Positions 27,494-36,743 of a stretch of 64,000 bases of DNA are shown here, one piece after another; the stretch's first letter is position 1; every line of letters begins with the position of its first letter. The stretch lies in contig NZ_VNJK01000001.1 of assembly GCF_007786455.1 (NCBI RefSeq), positions 3,434,673-3,498,672 of the forward strand. The letters run 5' to 3'. Position numbers and translations under genes: made by a program. The notes beneath the pieces are model-generated. The model ran no database searches. It was not told the origin of the DNA and worked only from the letters and a program-made list of their open reading frames with translations. Origin of the DNA: Paenibacillus agilis (GTDB taxonomy: Bacteria > Bacillota > Bacilli > Paenibacillales > Paenibacillaceae).

Positions 27494-30400
27494 TTACAAC
27501 GTCTCTACCCCAATCCGTGAGCCTCTGCCCGCCTGTTCAGCTGGTATCACTACAATCTTTCGCGGCAAACGAGCACGAAGTTCAGGCACGTGGCTAATGA
27601 CCCCTACAGAAAGCTTATCATGATGCAATTTCTCAAGTGCAGTAATAACCGTGTCCAGCAGTTCTGGATCCAGCGTACCGAAGCCTTCATCAAGGAAAAA
27701 GAATTGCAAAGGATACATGCCTCTAAGCTGAATTTGTGCAGATAGAGCCAGCGCTAAGGCAAGAGAAGTCAGGAATGTTTCTCCACCAGACAAGGTAGAT
27801 ACAGGTCTTCGAATTCCCCCATTTACATCATCCCGGATAACAAATCCTCCGCCTGAGTCAACTTCCAACGCGTATCGCTGCTTCGTTAGCAGCTTTAAAC
27901 GTTCAGATGCAGCACGGCTAACTTGCATAAGCTGCTCCTCAGCGACAAACTCAACGAATGCATTACCACGGAATACCGTTTGAAGCTGTTGCAAGCGGCT
28001 ATGGCGTTCACGACCGCCGCTCATTTGCTCCTCTAATTCCATCCAACGTGCATGCTTCACACGCAGTTGTTCCACATCGCGCTCCGCCTTCACACGCAAT
28101 GCAAAAGCTGCTTCGTCACGTTCTGCCGCCGACTGCCACTGCTGAACACATGCGGACCAATCTTCATCACCTATCTCTCGACTTTGAAGCTGCTCCACGA
28201 TTCGATTCATACGAATTTGAATGGTACGCTGCTCTTCTTCATAAGCCGCATACTCCTCGGCTATCTGCTGACGTTCCGTCTCTGCTAAACGACAAACAAC
28301 AACCTCATCTGGATTCGTAAATCTGGCTTGCTCTAGCTTTTGATGAAGCTGCTGTTGGGCATCACGGAGTCGAACCTCTGCACTGTTCGTAGATTGCTGT
28401 GCTAAGGCAAGCTGCTGCGCTGCTTCTGCCTCACGACGTCTTGCTAATTCAGCATGCTGCTGCGTGTGTTCTTCACGTTGACGAATGGCAAGCAACTGCT
28501 GCTCATTGGAATGAAGTTGCGTCGGTATTGGTCCAAACTCCAGCCAAGGAGCAAGTCTCGCATCGTACTCTGCCTTTATTCGCAATAAGCCTTGTTTGGC
28601 TGTTTCACTTTGTACGACTACAAGCTCTGCCTCACGATGCAATTGCTGCTGCTGCTTAAGTTGGCCTTCCATTTCCTCGATGTACGCTACGCTTTTCTCA
28701 TAGCGCTGACGACTATCTTCAAGCTCACGATCCGCTTCTTGACGTGCCTGCCAATGCGCATCTAGTGTTTGGGGCTCCCATTCAGGATACAACTCCTGCC
28801 AAGACTGGCACTTGTCCTTTAATACCTGGTTGACCGCAGCGTTTTGTGCAGCTGCTTCATGATACGCTTGCTGTGAAATATTCAAACTTGAAACCGCCTG
28901 CTGCAAACTCCATAGCTGCTCATCAATGGAACGAAGTAGGCTTTCTTTTTCTTGTACTAGATGATCAACCCGTGAAACTGCCTGAACGGCACGCTGCTTC
29001 ATTTCAAATATTTCATCTAAACTAGTGCTGTTTGTTTGCTGTGTCTGGATATTTTCGGCCTGTGACGCTGCAAGAGCTACAAGAGAATTCGACTCATCGT
29101 TCACTGCCATTTCCTCAAACATTAGCTTCGCCTGTACAGCAGCTGCTCCCTCTTCCTCTGCACCTGAATGCGGCAACCAAGATGCAGCACGCTTATTTGC
29201 ATCTGCTAAACGATCGCGCAGCTCTGTTCGCAATGAATAACAACGTTCGAGCGCATTTTCCACCGAAACGACTGTTGTCCGCAGTTCCTCAAGCCATTGG
29301 TCATAGTCCTCAACTTGCTTTTCCGCCCTGAGATATATCTCCTGCTGCTCTGAATAGTTATGAGTCAACAACTCATGTTCCTTCGATCCACAAACTGGAC
29401 AAGATTCACCAGCTTTCAGTGTTTCGGCCAACTCAGCGGCCAACACAGCCTTTGAAGCATCCCGCGCTTCGATTCGTGCCTGTTCCAGCTCGATGCGAAC
29501 CTGTGCTGCACACTGTTCAGCCCGCTGCTTTGCTGTCATCAACTCACGCTGCACTTCACCCACAGAAGTCAGCCAAGCTGGCATTTGCTCGCTCCATGCA
29601 ACAGTATGCTCCATTTGCTCACGCATCGCTGCATTCGAACGTTCAAGCTGCTGCTTCGTCTGTTCCAATTGGTTATCCAACTCAGCCACACGACGTTCTG
29701 CTTCTGTTAACGTCGTCTTCGCAAGACGTGCCTCTTGCATACGCTCTCTAAGTGCAGCTGGACAATCCAGCTCACGCATCCGTTGTTTTAACTCACCCTG
29801 CCGCACAGCTGCTCGCTGCAGCAGCTGGCTGATACGAGTTATTTCTGTTTGAGCGTGGACAGCCTTATCAGTAGAAGCGAGGCCCTTTGTCTCATGTTCT
29901 GCCAACTCGACCGTCAATTGCTCCAATTCATGATTGACCTGCGCAGCCTGTTTCAATTGATCAATCCGTTGATGAAGCTCAGGCTCCTGCTGCTCACGTT
30001 GGAACTTCGCTTCGTTCCATGCTTGCTCTGCTAACTGTAGTGCAGCTTGATCTGTCTTAGCTTGCAATTCAGCATTGCTGAGCACCTGTATACTACGATC
30101 ACGCTCTGATTGCGCTCGCGCCGTTTCATCAATAGAAGGCATCACTTGCTCTGCCTCCAGCGCACGCTGCAAACGCTGCTGTTGATGCTGCATCCGCTCG
30201 GATTGCTGCTCCCCAAGCTTACGACGTTCTTCTAGCTGATCACGCTCAGCTTGCAATTTGCGAAGCTCATTCCAAGCTTGGTAGCGTTCCTCTGTCTGCT
30301 GTCGTTCAGCCTTAGCTGCCTCAGCTGCCTGTGCCGTCTCCTTCATTACTGCTTCTGCCGTCTCCAAAGCTGCAGCAGACGCATCTCCCAGCCCTTGCTG

Positions 30401-31015
30401 CTCCGCCAAACTGGTACGTATTTCACTTTCCGTATCCTTCAGTGAACGTGACAGCTTGCCTGCCAACACATCGCCATAACGTTCCAAAGAAAACAAACGT
30501 TGAAGCATTTGACGACGCTCACTGCCCTTAAGGGAGAGGAATTCAGCAAACTTGCCCTGCGGCAGTACAACTGCACGCGTAAAGTCATCCATCTTCAATC
30601 CGATATGTTCTTCAACGAGTCGGGTAACATCAGCAAGCTTGTCTGCTAACACAACATCACCTTCGGCTGTAACTTCAACAAATCGGCTAACGGAATTGCT
30701 TATACTAATCTCATTGGAACGCTTAAATCTTCGCTCTACTCGAAAAGTCTTTGTCTCTTCCGCACTGCTTAATTGGAAAGCAAAAGAAACCATCAATTGA
30801 TTCTCAGCTTGGTTCATAATGCCTTGAGTTCCGTTCGTCGCACGTTCTACTTTGCCATACAATGCAAGTGTTATCGCATCTAAAATCGTCGATTTACCAC
30901 TGCCTGTTGGACCGAAAATACCGAACAAGCCACTTTCGCACAGTGTTTCAAAGTCGATAACCTGCTCCTCCCGATAGCTCTGGAGACCACTTAATTTCAA
31001 AGTTAATGGCTTCAT
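27494..31015 (-). CDS. sbcC: Exonuclease subunit SbcC
   Basis: The 1173-residue ATPase of the SbcCD nuclease, a Rad50-like SMC protein that opens and trims hairpins and protein-blocked DNA ends. Walker A GPTGSGKST is at residues 35-43. Two long coiled-coil arms (Gln/Glu/Arg-rich) flank a zinc hook CPVC (Cys539, Cys542). The C-terminal lobe carries the signature STLSGGETFLTSLALALALS and the Walker B region FFLDEGFGTLD. The start codon overlaps the sbcD stop by 4 bases, so both are made together. Length is normal for the family. Confidence 0.97.
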   Translation of the reverse strand: MKPLTLKLSGLQSYREEQVIDFETLCESGLFGIFGPTGSGKSTILDAITLALYGKVERATNGTQGIMNQAENQLMVSFAFQLSSAEETKTFRVERRFKRSNEISISNSVSRFVEVTAEGDVVLADKLADVTRLVEEHIGLKMDDFTRAVVLPQGKFAEFLSLKGSERRQMLQRLFSLERYGDVLAGKLSRSLKDTESEIRTSLAEQQGLGDASAAALETAEAVMKETAQAAEAAKAERQQTEERYQAWNELRKLQAERDQLEERRKLGEQQSERMQHQQQRLQRALEAEQVMPSIDETARAQSERDRSIQVLSNAELQAKTDQAALQLAEQAWNEAKFQREQQEPELHQRIDQLKQAAQVNHELEQLTVELAEHETKGLASTDKAVHAQTEITRISQLLQRAAVRQGELKQRMRELDCPAALRERMQEARLAKTTLTEAERRVAELDNQLEQTKQQLERSNAAMREQMEHTVAWSEQMPAWLTSVGEVQRELMTAKQRAEQCAAQVRIELEQARIEARDASKAVLAAELAETLKAGESCPVCGSKEHELLTHNYSEQQEIYLRAEKQVEDYDQWLEELRTTVVSVENALERCYSLRTELRDRLADANKRAASWLPHSGAEEEGAAAVQAKLMFEEMAVNDESNSLVALAASQAENIQTQQTNSTSLDEIFEMKQRAVQAVSRVDHLVQEKESLLRSIDEQLWSLQQAVSSLNISQQAYHEAAAQNAAVNQVLKDKCQSWQELYPEWEPQTLDAHWQARQEADRELEDSRQRYEKSVAYIEEMEGQLKQQQQLHREAELVVVQSETAKQGLLRIKAEYDARLAPWLEFGPIPTQLHSNEQQLLAIRQREEHTQQHAELARRREAEAAQQLALAQQSTNSAEVRLRDAQQQLHQKLEQARFTNPDEVVVCRLAETERQQIAEEYAAYEEEQRTIQIRMNRIVEQLQSREIGDEDWSACVQQWQSAAERDEAAFALRVKAERDVEQLRVKHARWMELEEQMSGGRERHSRLQQLQTVFRGNAFVEFVAEEQLMQVSRAASERLKLLTKQRYALEVDSGGGFVIRDDVNGGIRRPVSTLSGGETFLTSLALALALSAQIQLRGMYPLQFFFLDEGFGTLDPELLDTVITALEKLHHDKLSVGVISHVPELRARLPRKIVVIPAEQAGRGSRIGVETL

Positions 31016-32217
31016 CCAGCAGCCTCCTCCTCTACAGGTTCTTCTTCACCGATCAATTCAAGGAACAGATCGACGAGAGCATCATCAGGAGATGCCCCTC
31101 CTGTCTGTCGCTCATAGAATCTGCGGAACAATTCATGAACAGGCATAGCCGCACGCTGACCTTCCTCTTCAGCGATTGCTTCCATTTCCGGATAAATAGG
31201 ACGAATATGCACGATGCCAGCATGAGCACGACGAATATGTTGAATTTGTTCCATCGTTAAAGCCTCAGTTAAATGGACGCTAACATCCAGCCACGCTGCA
31301 GCATCACGCCCTTCGTCAAGCCAGTTGCACAGCTCTGCATAGCCACCTTTGGCCTGCCAAGTAGACAACACTTTACCCGAAGTTAAATACTTCTCTTCAG
31401 GTGCAATTAGTGAACCTGGAGCAGCATCGAATACCGTGACAGACTTCGTTTGTCCTGCTTCTGAGAAGCTATAGGCAATGGGAGACCCGCTGTAGCGGAT
31501 AACTCCTTTTCCTTTAACCATCTGTGGTCGATGAAGATGCCCTAATGCAACATATTGAGCATGCAGCAATTGTTGCCCAAGCACTGGGTAAAAGGCATCT
31601 GGATGTACCGTATAAGCTCCTCCAACTTGAATAGGACGTTCCGACTCCGTTTCTTTGCCTCCAAGCACATACAGATGACTCATCATCAAATTAACCGTAT
31701 CAGCACGAAAAGCTGCTGTCTGCTTTGCAAACAATTGGGCTACCTTATCGCTATAAGCAGAGCGAATAGCCTCTTCCTCATTATTTTGTGTAAGCAATTG
31801 CTTCAATCTCGCTTCCGATGGATAAGGAAGCGCTGCGATAATTGCTTCTTCGTTCGTACGTGCAAGCTGAATACGCACCGCTTCCTCAGAGGGCTGGCCA
31901 ATCAGCGTAATCCCTTGACGTCGCAGCAGTGAAGAAGCCGCAGCCAATCGATCAGGATGATCATGGTTACCCGATATAATAACAATGGAGCGTCGGCCTT
32001 GATCCGACAAACGTTCCATTGCTTCATAGAACAATTGCTCCGCTGCCGCTGGAGGATTGACGGTATCATATACATCCCCAGCCAATAAAATAACGTCGAT
32101 CGCTTCTTCGTTGACGATCTGTACGAGCTCATCTACGAAAGCTTCTTGCTCCTCCATCCGACTGCGTCCCTCAAGGGTCCGGCCAAAATGCCAGTCCGCC
32201 GTATGCAACACCCGCAT
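31012..32217 (-). CDS. sbcD: Exonuclease subunit SbcD
   Basis: The 401-residue Mre11-like nuclease of SbcCD. The five phosphoesterase motifs are visible: LHTADWHFG (Asp8, His10), LAGDVYD (Asp48), SGNHDHPDR (Asn84, His85), MSHLYV and ALGHLHRPQ. The C-terminal ~150 residues contain the capping domain and the SbcC-binding tail. The chosen ATG (32215-32217) is 7 bases after GAGGAGG; an ATG two codons earlier abuts the site. The unit lies downstream of addBA, the same order as in B. subtilis, with a 104-base gap. Confidence 0.96.
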   Translation of the reverse strand: MRVLHTADWHFGRTLEGRSRMEEQEAFVDELVQIVNEEAIDVILLAGDVYDTVNPPAAAEQLFYEAMERLSDQGRRSIVIISGNHDHPDRLAAASSLLRRQGITLIGQPSEEAVRIQLARTNEEAIIAALPYPSEARLKQLLTQNNEEEAIRSAYSDKVAQLFAKQTAAFRADTVNLMMSHLYVLGGKETESERPIQVGGAYTVHPDAFYPVLGQQLLHAQYVALGHLHRPQMVKGKGVIRYSGSPIAYSFSEAGQTKSVTVFDAAPGSLIAPEEKYLTSGKVLSTWQAKGGYAELCNWLDEGRDAAAWLDVSVHLTEALTMEQIQHIRRAHAGIVHIRPIYPEMEAIAEEEGQRAAMPVHELFRRFYERQTGGASPDDALVDLFLELIGEEEPVEEEAAG

Positions 32218-32321
32218 GTACATCCTCCTCTCTTCACATGTTACTTGCTTAGCTATAGTGATTATTTCAGCTAAACATCATCTAATCATATCGTCAGTAC
32301 TCAGGATTGCTTTACTGTAGG

Positions 32322-35300
32322 CTATAGTAATCTCACTTCTTTAGCTTCGAAGAAATACAAGGCTTGCTTATGAACAGGACGTTTCCATATTTGCTCAATT
32401 GCACGTGCATATAGATCAAGCTGGAAGCGATAATGCTCTGCAAGACCCTCTACACCACCGTGTTGACTTCTCACCCGGTCTGTCTTGTAATCAAGCAATA
32501 TCAACTCATCATTAGATTGAAAAATACAATCAATAACACCTTGAACAAGCACCGTTTCCCCATCCAATAGATCCGAATTATCCTTCGCTGCGAATGTGGA
32601 AGTCGCTACATAGCGAAGTCTTTCGCCATTGTCTCCAGATGTAGAAAGTTCTATCGCATAAGCTTCTGCGGCCGTAAGCCCATAAGAGAACGGAAGCTCC
32701 CGCTGCACCCAATCTGCATGTAGTAAGCGCTGGCCAATGTCACTATCAAAGAAGGCATATACACTATCAACCTCAATCGCCTCTGCTTGTGCAGCTGTCA
32801 TAATCTGACGCTCCTGCATGCCGATTAGCGTTTGTGTAATAATATCCGTACTCATGCTTCCATTAAGCGGCAAATGCTGCATTAGCAAATGATACGCAGT
32901 TCCCCGTTCTGCTGGAGTCAGCCGTTTCTGCTCCATAAAGCGAGGACGACGCAAATGCAGCGTGTACGTAAAGTCAGATCCATCTTCCAATCCTGATACT
33001 GAGCTAGGCTGCTTCTCATTTCCTTTCTCTTCTATCGCGGATGATACTGGTACAGATAGAACCTGCTGCTCCAATTGCAGCTTCTCATGTTCAACCTTGT
33101 TCTCAAATAGCTTTTTCTCAACAGGCAAGCTATCTCCATCCGAAGCATTCATATCCTCTTCGACTTCACTGCTATGAACCCAAGTAGAGGAAGGCAAATC
33201 ATCCTGTGCAAACAGACGCTTCATCTCTGTAACCGATGTCTTCGCCGGGAGCATTTCTGCGAGTCGATAAGGATCCCTCCAACTGAGGCGTTCCGCTATC
33301 GTCTGCTCATGTTCTGAGCGTTCTGCCTCGACATGCTCATCCAATGCAGCAATTCGCTCCAACAATGCGAGCTTATCACTTATAGAGGAATCATCCGTCT
33401 CTAAGCTGGAAGTCAGCGCAAGCATCGAGACAGGAATAAGCGTTAGCTTCCAGTCCGATGGCTCGTTGATCATGCAGCTGCCATTGCGATTCGGCAAACC
33501 TGCCAACGTACGCCACTCAGACGCGGCTTGATGGCGAATTAACGCTGGGCCGATCCAATCGATATAACTGCGCGCACGAGCAATCAAGTAATCAGGCAGC
33601 AGTAATGATTCTACATCAAGAGCTTCTCCCCACTGTGAAATCACTTTAGCTGCATCGTTTACCGTACCGATAAGGATCATCTTTTCTTTTGGACGGGTCA
33701 AGGCAACATACAACACACGCAGCTCCTCCGCCAATAGCTCCAGCTTCATCTGGCGACGAATGGCCAAATTGGCCAACGTTGGATAAGTAACACGTGTTGA
33801 TTCATCTACATACTTCGGTCCGAAGCCCATTTGCTTGTGCACGAGGAAGGCGGCATTCAAATCTTGCTGATTGAACATTTTCCCCATACCTGCAATAAAC
33901 ACAACAGGGAACTCAAGCCCTTTACTTTTATGAATCGTCATCAGACGCACGACATCTTCCTGCTCTCCCAATGCTCGAGCTGTTCCCAAATCGCCGCCCG
34001 TTTCTTTCATCCTATCAATGAAACGGAGGAACGCGTATAGCCCTCGAACAGAAGAACCCTCGTATTGACGAGCACGATCGTACAAGGCCCGCAAGTTAGC
34101 CTGACGCTGTGTACCGCCTGCTAATCCTCCAACCCATTCGTAGTAACCCGTCTCACGATAGATGCGCCAAATAAGCTCGGATAAGCTGCCTTGACGCGCT
34201 TCCTCACGCCAACGCTCCCATAAGGACATGAAATGCTGGACGCGATGTACATCTTCCTGACTAAGCAGCGCTTCACCATCAAACTCCATTTGCACCGCAC
34301 TAGCTGTTCCGGTTTCGGCTGCTAGTGTTAATGCATCAAAATACGGCTTATTTTTCGCATACAAGCGAATTTGTGCCAATGATTCTGCGGAAAGCCCTAC
34401 AATAGGAGAGCGAAGCACACCCGCGAGTGGAATGTCCTGATAAGGGTTGTCTATGACGCGCAGCAGCGACACGATAATTTCCACTTCCGTCGCCTGAAAA
34501 TATCCCGTATTAAACTCCGCATAGGCCGGGATACCTTCCAATCGAAGCTCCTCAACCATTAATGGGGCCCATGATTGCGTCGCACGCAGCAAAATGACGA
34601 TATCTCGGTAGCTGATTGCCCGCATTCGTTTTAATTGTTTGTCGTACACCTGAGCAGGTTGCTTACGCCCATCACCCATCATCATTCGTATTCGAGAAGC
34701 GATGGCTCTTGCTTCAATTCTTGCGGTCTCCAGCTCCGATGGATCGACTTCCTGTGTCGGCGGCTGTTCAGCCTCAAGGACATCTTCTTCATCCCCAGCT
34801 TGAGACTCCGCTGCTCCACCTTTTTCAATTAGGACAAACTCTGGTCGAACATGATAGTCGTAGTCGCCAGATGCTGTATCCCCTTGAGCATCCAATTCTG
34901 GGTAATACATCGCACCGCATACAAGCTCCGCATCACGATCATAGCTAAGCTCGGCCACTTGCCGATTCATAAGCTGACGGAAAAGCATATTAACTGCATC
35001 AACAACCTCGATCCGACTTCGGAAATTGCGTGCCAGATCAATGCGAGCACCCTTTGGTGCACGCTCATCATGGCCCCCGAAATCATTCGACTCGGTATTT
35101 TCTAACACAGCTTCATCTTGCATTCCTTCTCGATCACTATGCATATCCAACTCATCATCACTGTGATCATAACGTACATAATGATCGTATTTATTCATAA
35201 ACAACGTTGGATCTGCCAAGCGGAATCGATAAATGCTCTGCTTTACATCACCGACCATAAAGCGATTGCCTTTATCTTGACGTGAAATTAAGTTCACGAT

Positions 35301-36743
35301 TGCCTCTTGCACCATGTTTGTATCCTGATATTCATCCAGCAAAATTTCAGCGAATTGCGCTCGGTATTGCTGCGCTGCATCCGAAGGCTCCGTACGTTCT
35401 GGTGTGCTATTAGGTGCACGCAAAATACGAAGGCAATAATGCTCCAAGTCCGAAAAATCCAGCCAACCTTTTCCTCGCTTGGCATGCTCATAACGTTCAC
35501 CGAACTGCTGAATAACATGGACGAGCGTATTCATAAGCGGCGCCATATTGTTCATTTCGATTAAAAATTGTTCTGGTGCACGTCTATACAACTCTTCACG
35601 CAGCTGCGTGAAGCGAGCCTTTGCTTGATCTCTCAGCCTCTTTACTTGCTCTTGCAATGACTTCTCGTAACGATCGCCACGGCATGCAGGTAACCTGCCA
35701 AATTCAAGCTGCTCCATAAATGCGCCCATTTCATGCCAGGAATGCTGCAGTGCTCTGCTGTACAATTGAGCGGCCATCTGCCATTCCTCAGTTAATACAA
35801 TCTGATAAGGCTCAGGACCTCCAGGTGCTCCACTCAACTGGGTTGCTTGCCGCAATAGCTCTACAATTGCATTTAGCGTCAATCGGGTATCCGCCATAAT
35901 ACTTGTCGCCCAAGGCGAAGCAGAAAGCTCCTCTACAGAGCCAGCTCCGAAAGATGCTGCCATTTGCTGAAGCCATGCATCCGGCCACGGATGACTGCGT
36001 GAGAAATCATATAAACGCTGTACAAGCCGGAACGCAGCTTCATCATTTCTCTCTCCACTGAACCAGTCAACAAAGCGTCGGAACCCCTCATCCTCTTGCT
36101 CATAGTGCTCTTCAAACAACTCTTCCAGCACATCCTGACGCATCACTTGCGTCTCTGTTTCATTCGCAATTCGGAAAGAAGGATCCAATCCGATCATTTG
36201 GAAGTAGCGTTGAATGACCTCTAGACAGAAGGAGTGCAAAGTAGTTATCGAAGCACGATTCAACAAGGCCAACTGACGATGAATATGCTCCGAATCAGGA
36301 GACTCAGCGAGCTTCGCCTCAAGAGCAAGACGAATACGTTCGCGCATTTCTGCTGCCGCTGCCTTCGTAAACGTTGCAACCAACAGCTCATCGACATGAA
36401 CGGGCTGGTGCTCATCTATCACCTTGCGGATAATCCGCTCAACAAGTACCGCCGTCTTGCCTGATCCCGCTGCAGCCGCTACAAGGATATTGCGTCCACC
36501 ATCAACAATCGCTTGCCACTGCTCGTCCGTCCAAGTAGCATCTTGTGGCTTGGGTGGAAGTGATGATGTAGTCGGCACAGGTACAGATAAATCCGAGAGA
36601 TCCGATGCCCCCTCTTCTGAAAACAAAAGCTCTTCTTTATCTGAGATCTCCAGCATGTCAAAAAGATCGATAGCTATCTGTTCTACTTCTTGCTGCAATG
36701 GTTGCTCGGCTTTGACTTTCGTTCGCTTATTTGTTTGATCCAT
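32322..36743 (-). CDS. addA: Helicase-exonuclease AddAB subunit AddA
   Basis: The 1473-residue AddA subunit, a UvrD/Rep-type 3'-5' helicase fused to a RecB-type nuclease, which processes double-strand breaks to Chi-regulated 3' ends. Q-motif WTDEQWQAI is at 71-79 and Walker A AAGSGKT at 91-97. LLDEYQDTN is motif II, and motifs such as MTIHKSKGLEFPVVF and VALTRPKEKM follow. The C-terminal nuclease has GVIDCIF and LLDYKTDRV. An acidic N-terminal extension of about 66 residues, and a long polar linker around 1190-1250, go beyond the B. subtilis protein. It overlaps addB by 17 bases. Confidence 0.96.
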   Translation of the reverse strand: MDQTNKRTKVKAEQPLQQEVEQIAIDLFDMLEISDKEELLFSEEGASDLSDLSVPVPTTSSLPPKPQDATWTDEQWQAIVDGGRNILVAAAAGSGKTAVLVERIIRKVIDEHQPVHVDELLVATFTKAAAAEMRERIRLALEAKLAESPDSEHIHRQLALLNRASITTLHSFCLEVIQRYFQMIGLDPSFRIANETETQVMRQDVLEELFEEHYEQEDEGFRRFVDWFSGERNDEAAFRLVQRLYDFSRSHPWPDAWLQQMAASFGAGSVEELSASPWATSIMADTRLTLNAIVELLRQATQLSGAPGGPEPYQIVLTEEWQMAAQLYSRALQHSWHEMGAFMEQLEFGRLPACRGDRYEKSLQEQVKRLRDQAKARFTQLREELYRRAPEQFLIEMNNMAPLMNTLVHVIQQFGERYEHAKRGKGWLDFSDLEHYCLRILRAPNSTPERTEPSDAAQQYRAQFAEILLDEYQDTNMVQEAIVNLISRQDKGNRFMVGDVKQSIYRFRLADPTLFMNKYDHYVRYDHSDDELDMHSDREGMQDEAVLENTESNDFGGHDERAPKGARIDLARNFRSRIEVVDAVNMLFRQLMNRQVAELSYDRDAELVCGAMYYPELDAQGDTASGDYDYHVRPEFVLIEKGGAAESQAGDEEDVLEAEQPPTQEVDPSELETARIEARAIASRIRMMMGDGRKQPAQVYDKQLKRMRAISYRDIVILLRATQSWAPLMVEELRLEGIPAYAEFNTGYFQATEVEIIVSLLRVIDNPYQDIPLAGVLRSPIVGLSAESLAQIRLYAKNKPYFDALTLAAETGTASAVQMEFDGEALLSQEDVHRVQHFMSLWERWREEARQGSLSELIWRIYRETGYYEWVGGLAGGTQRQANLRALYDRARQYEGSSVRGLYAFLRFIDRMKETGGDLGTARALGEQEDVVRLMTIHKSKGLEFPVVFIAGMGKMFNQQDLNAAFLVHKQMGFGPKYVDESTRVTYPTLANLAIRRQMKLELLAEELRVLYVALTRPKEKMILIGTVNDAAKVISQWGEALDVESLLLPDYLIARARSYIDWIGPALIRHQAASEWRTLAGLPNRNGSCMINEPSDWKLTLIPVSMLALTSSLETDDSSISDKLALLERIAALDEHVEAERSEHEQTIAERLSWRDPYRLAEMLPAKTSVTEMKRLFAQDDLPSSTWVHSSEVEEDMNASDGDSLPVEKKLFENKVEHEKLQLEQQVLSVPVSSAIEEKGNEKQPSSVSGLEDGSDFTYTLHLRRPRFMEQKRLTPAERGTAYHLLMQHLPLNGSMSTDIITQTLIGMQERQIMTAAQAEAIEVDSVYAFFDSDIGQRLLHADWVQRELPFSYGLTAAEAYAIELSTSGDNGERLRYVATSTFAAKDNSDLLDGETVLVQGVIDCIFQSNDELILLDYKTDRVRSQHGGVEGLAEHYRFQLDLYARAIEQIWKRPVHKQALYFFEAKEVRLL

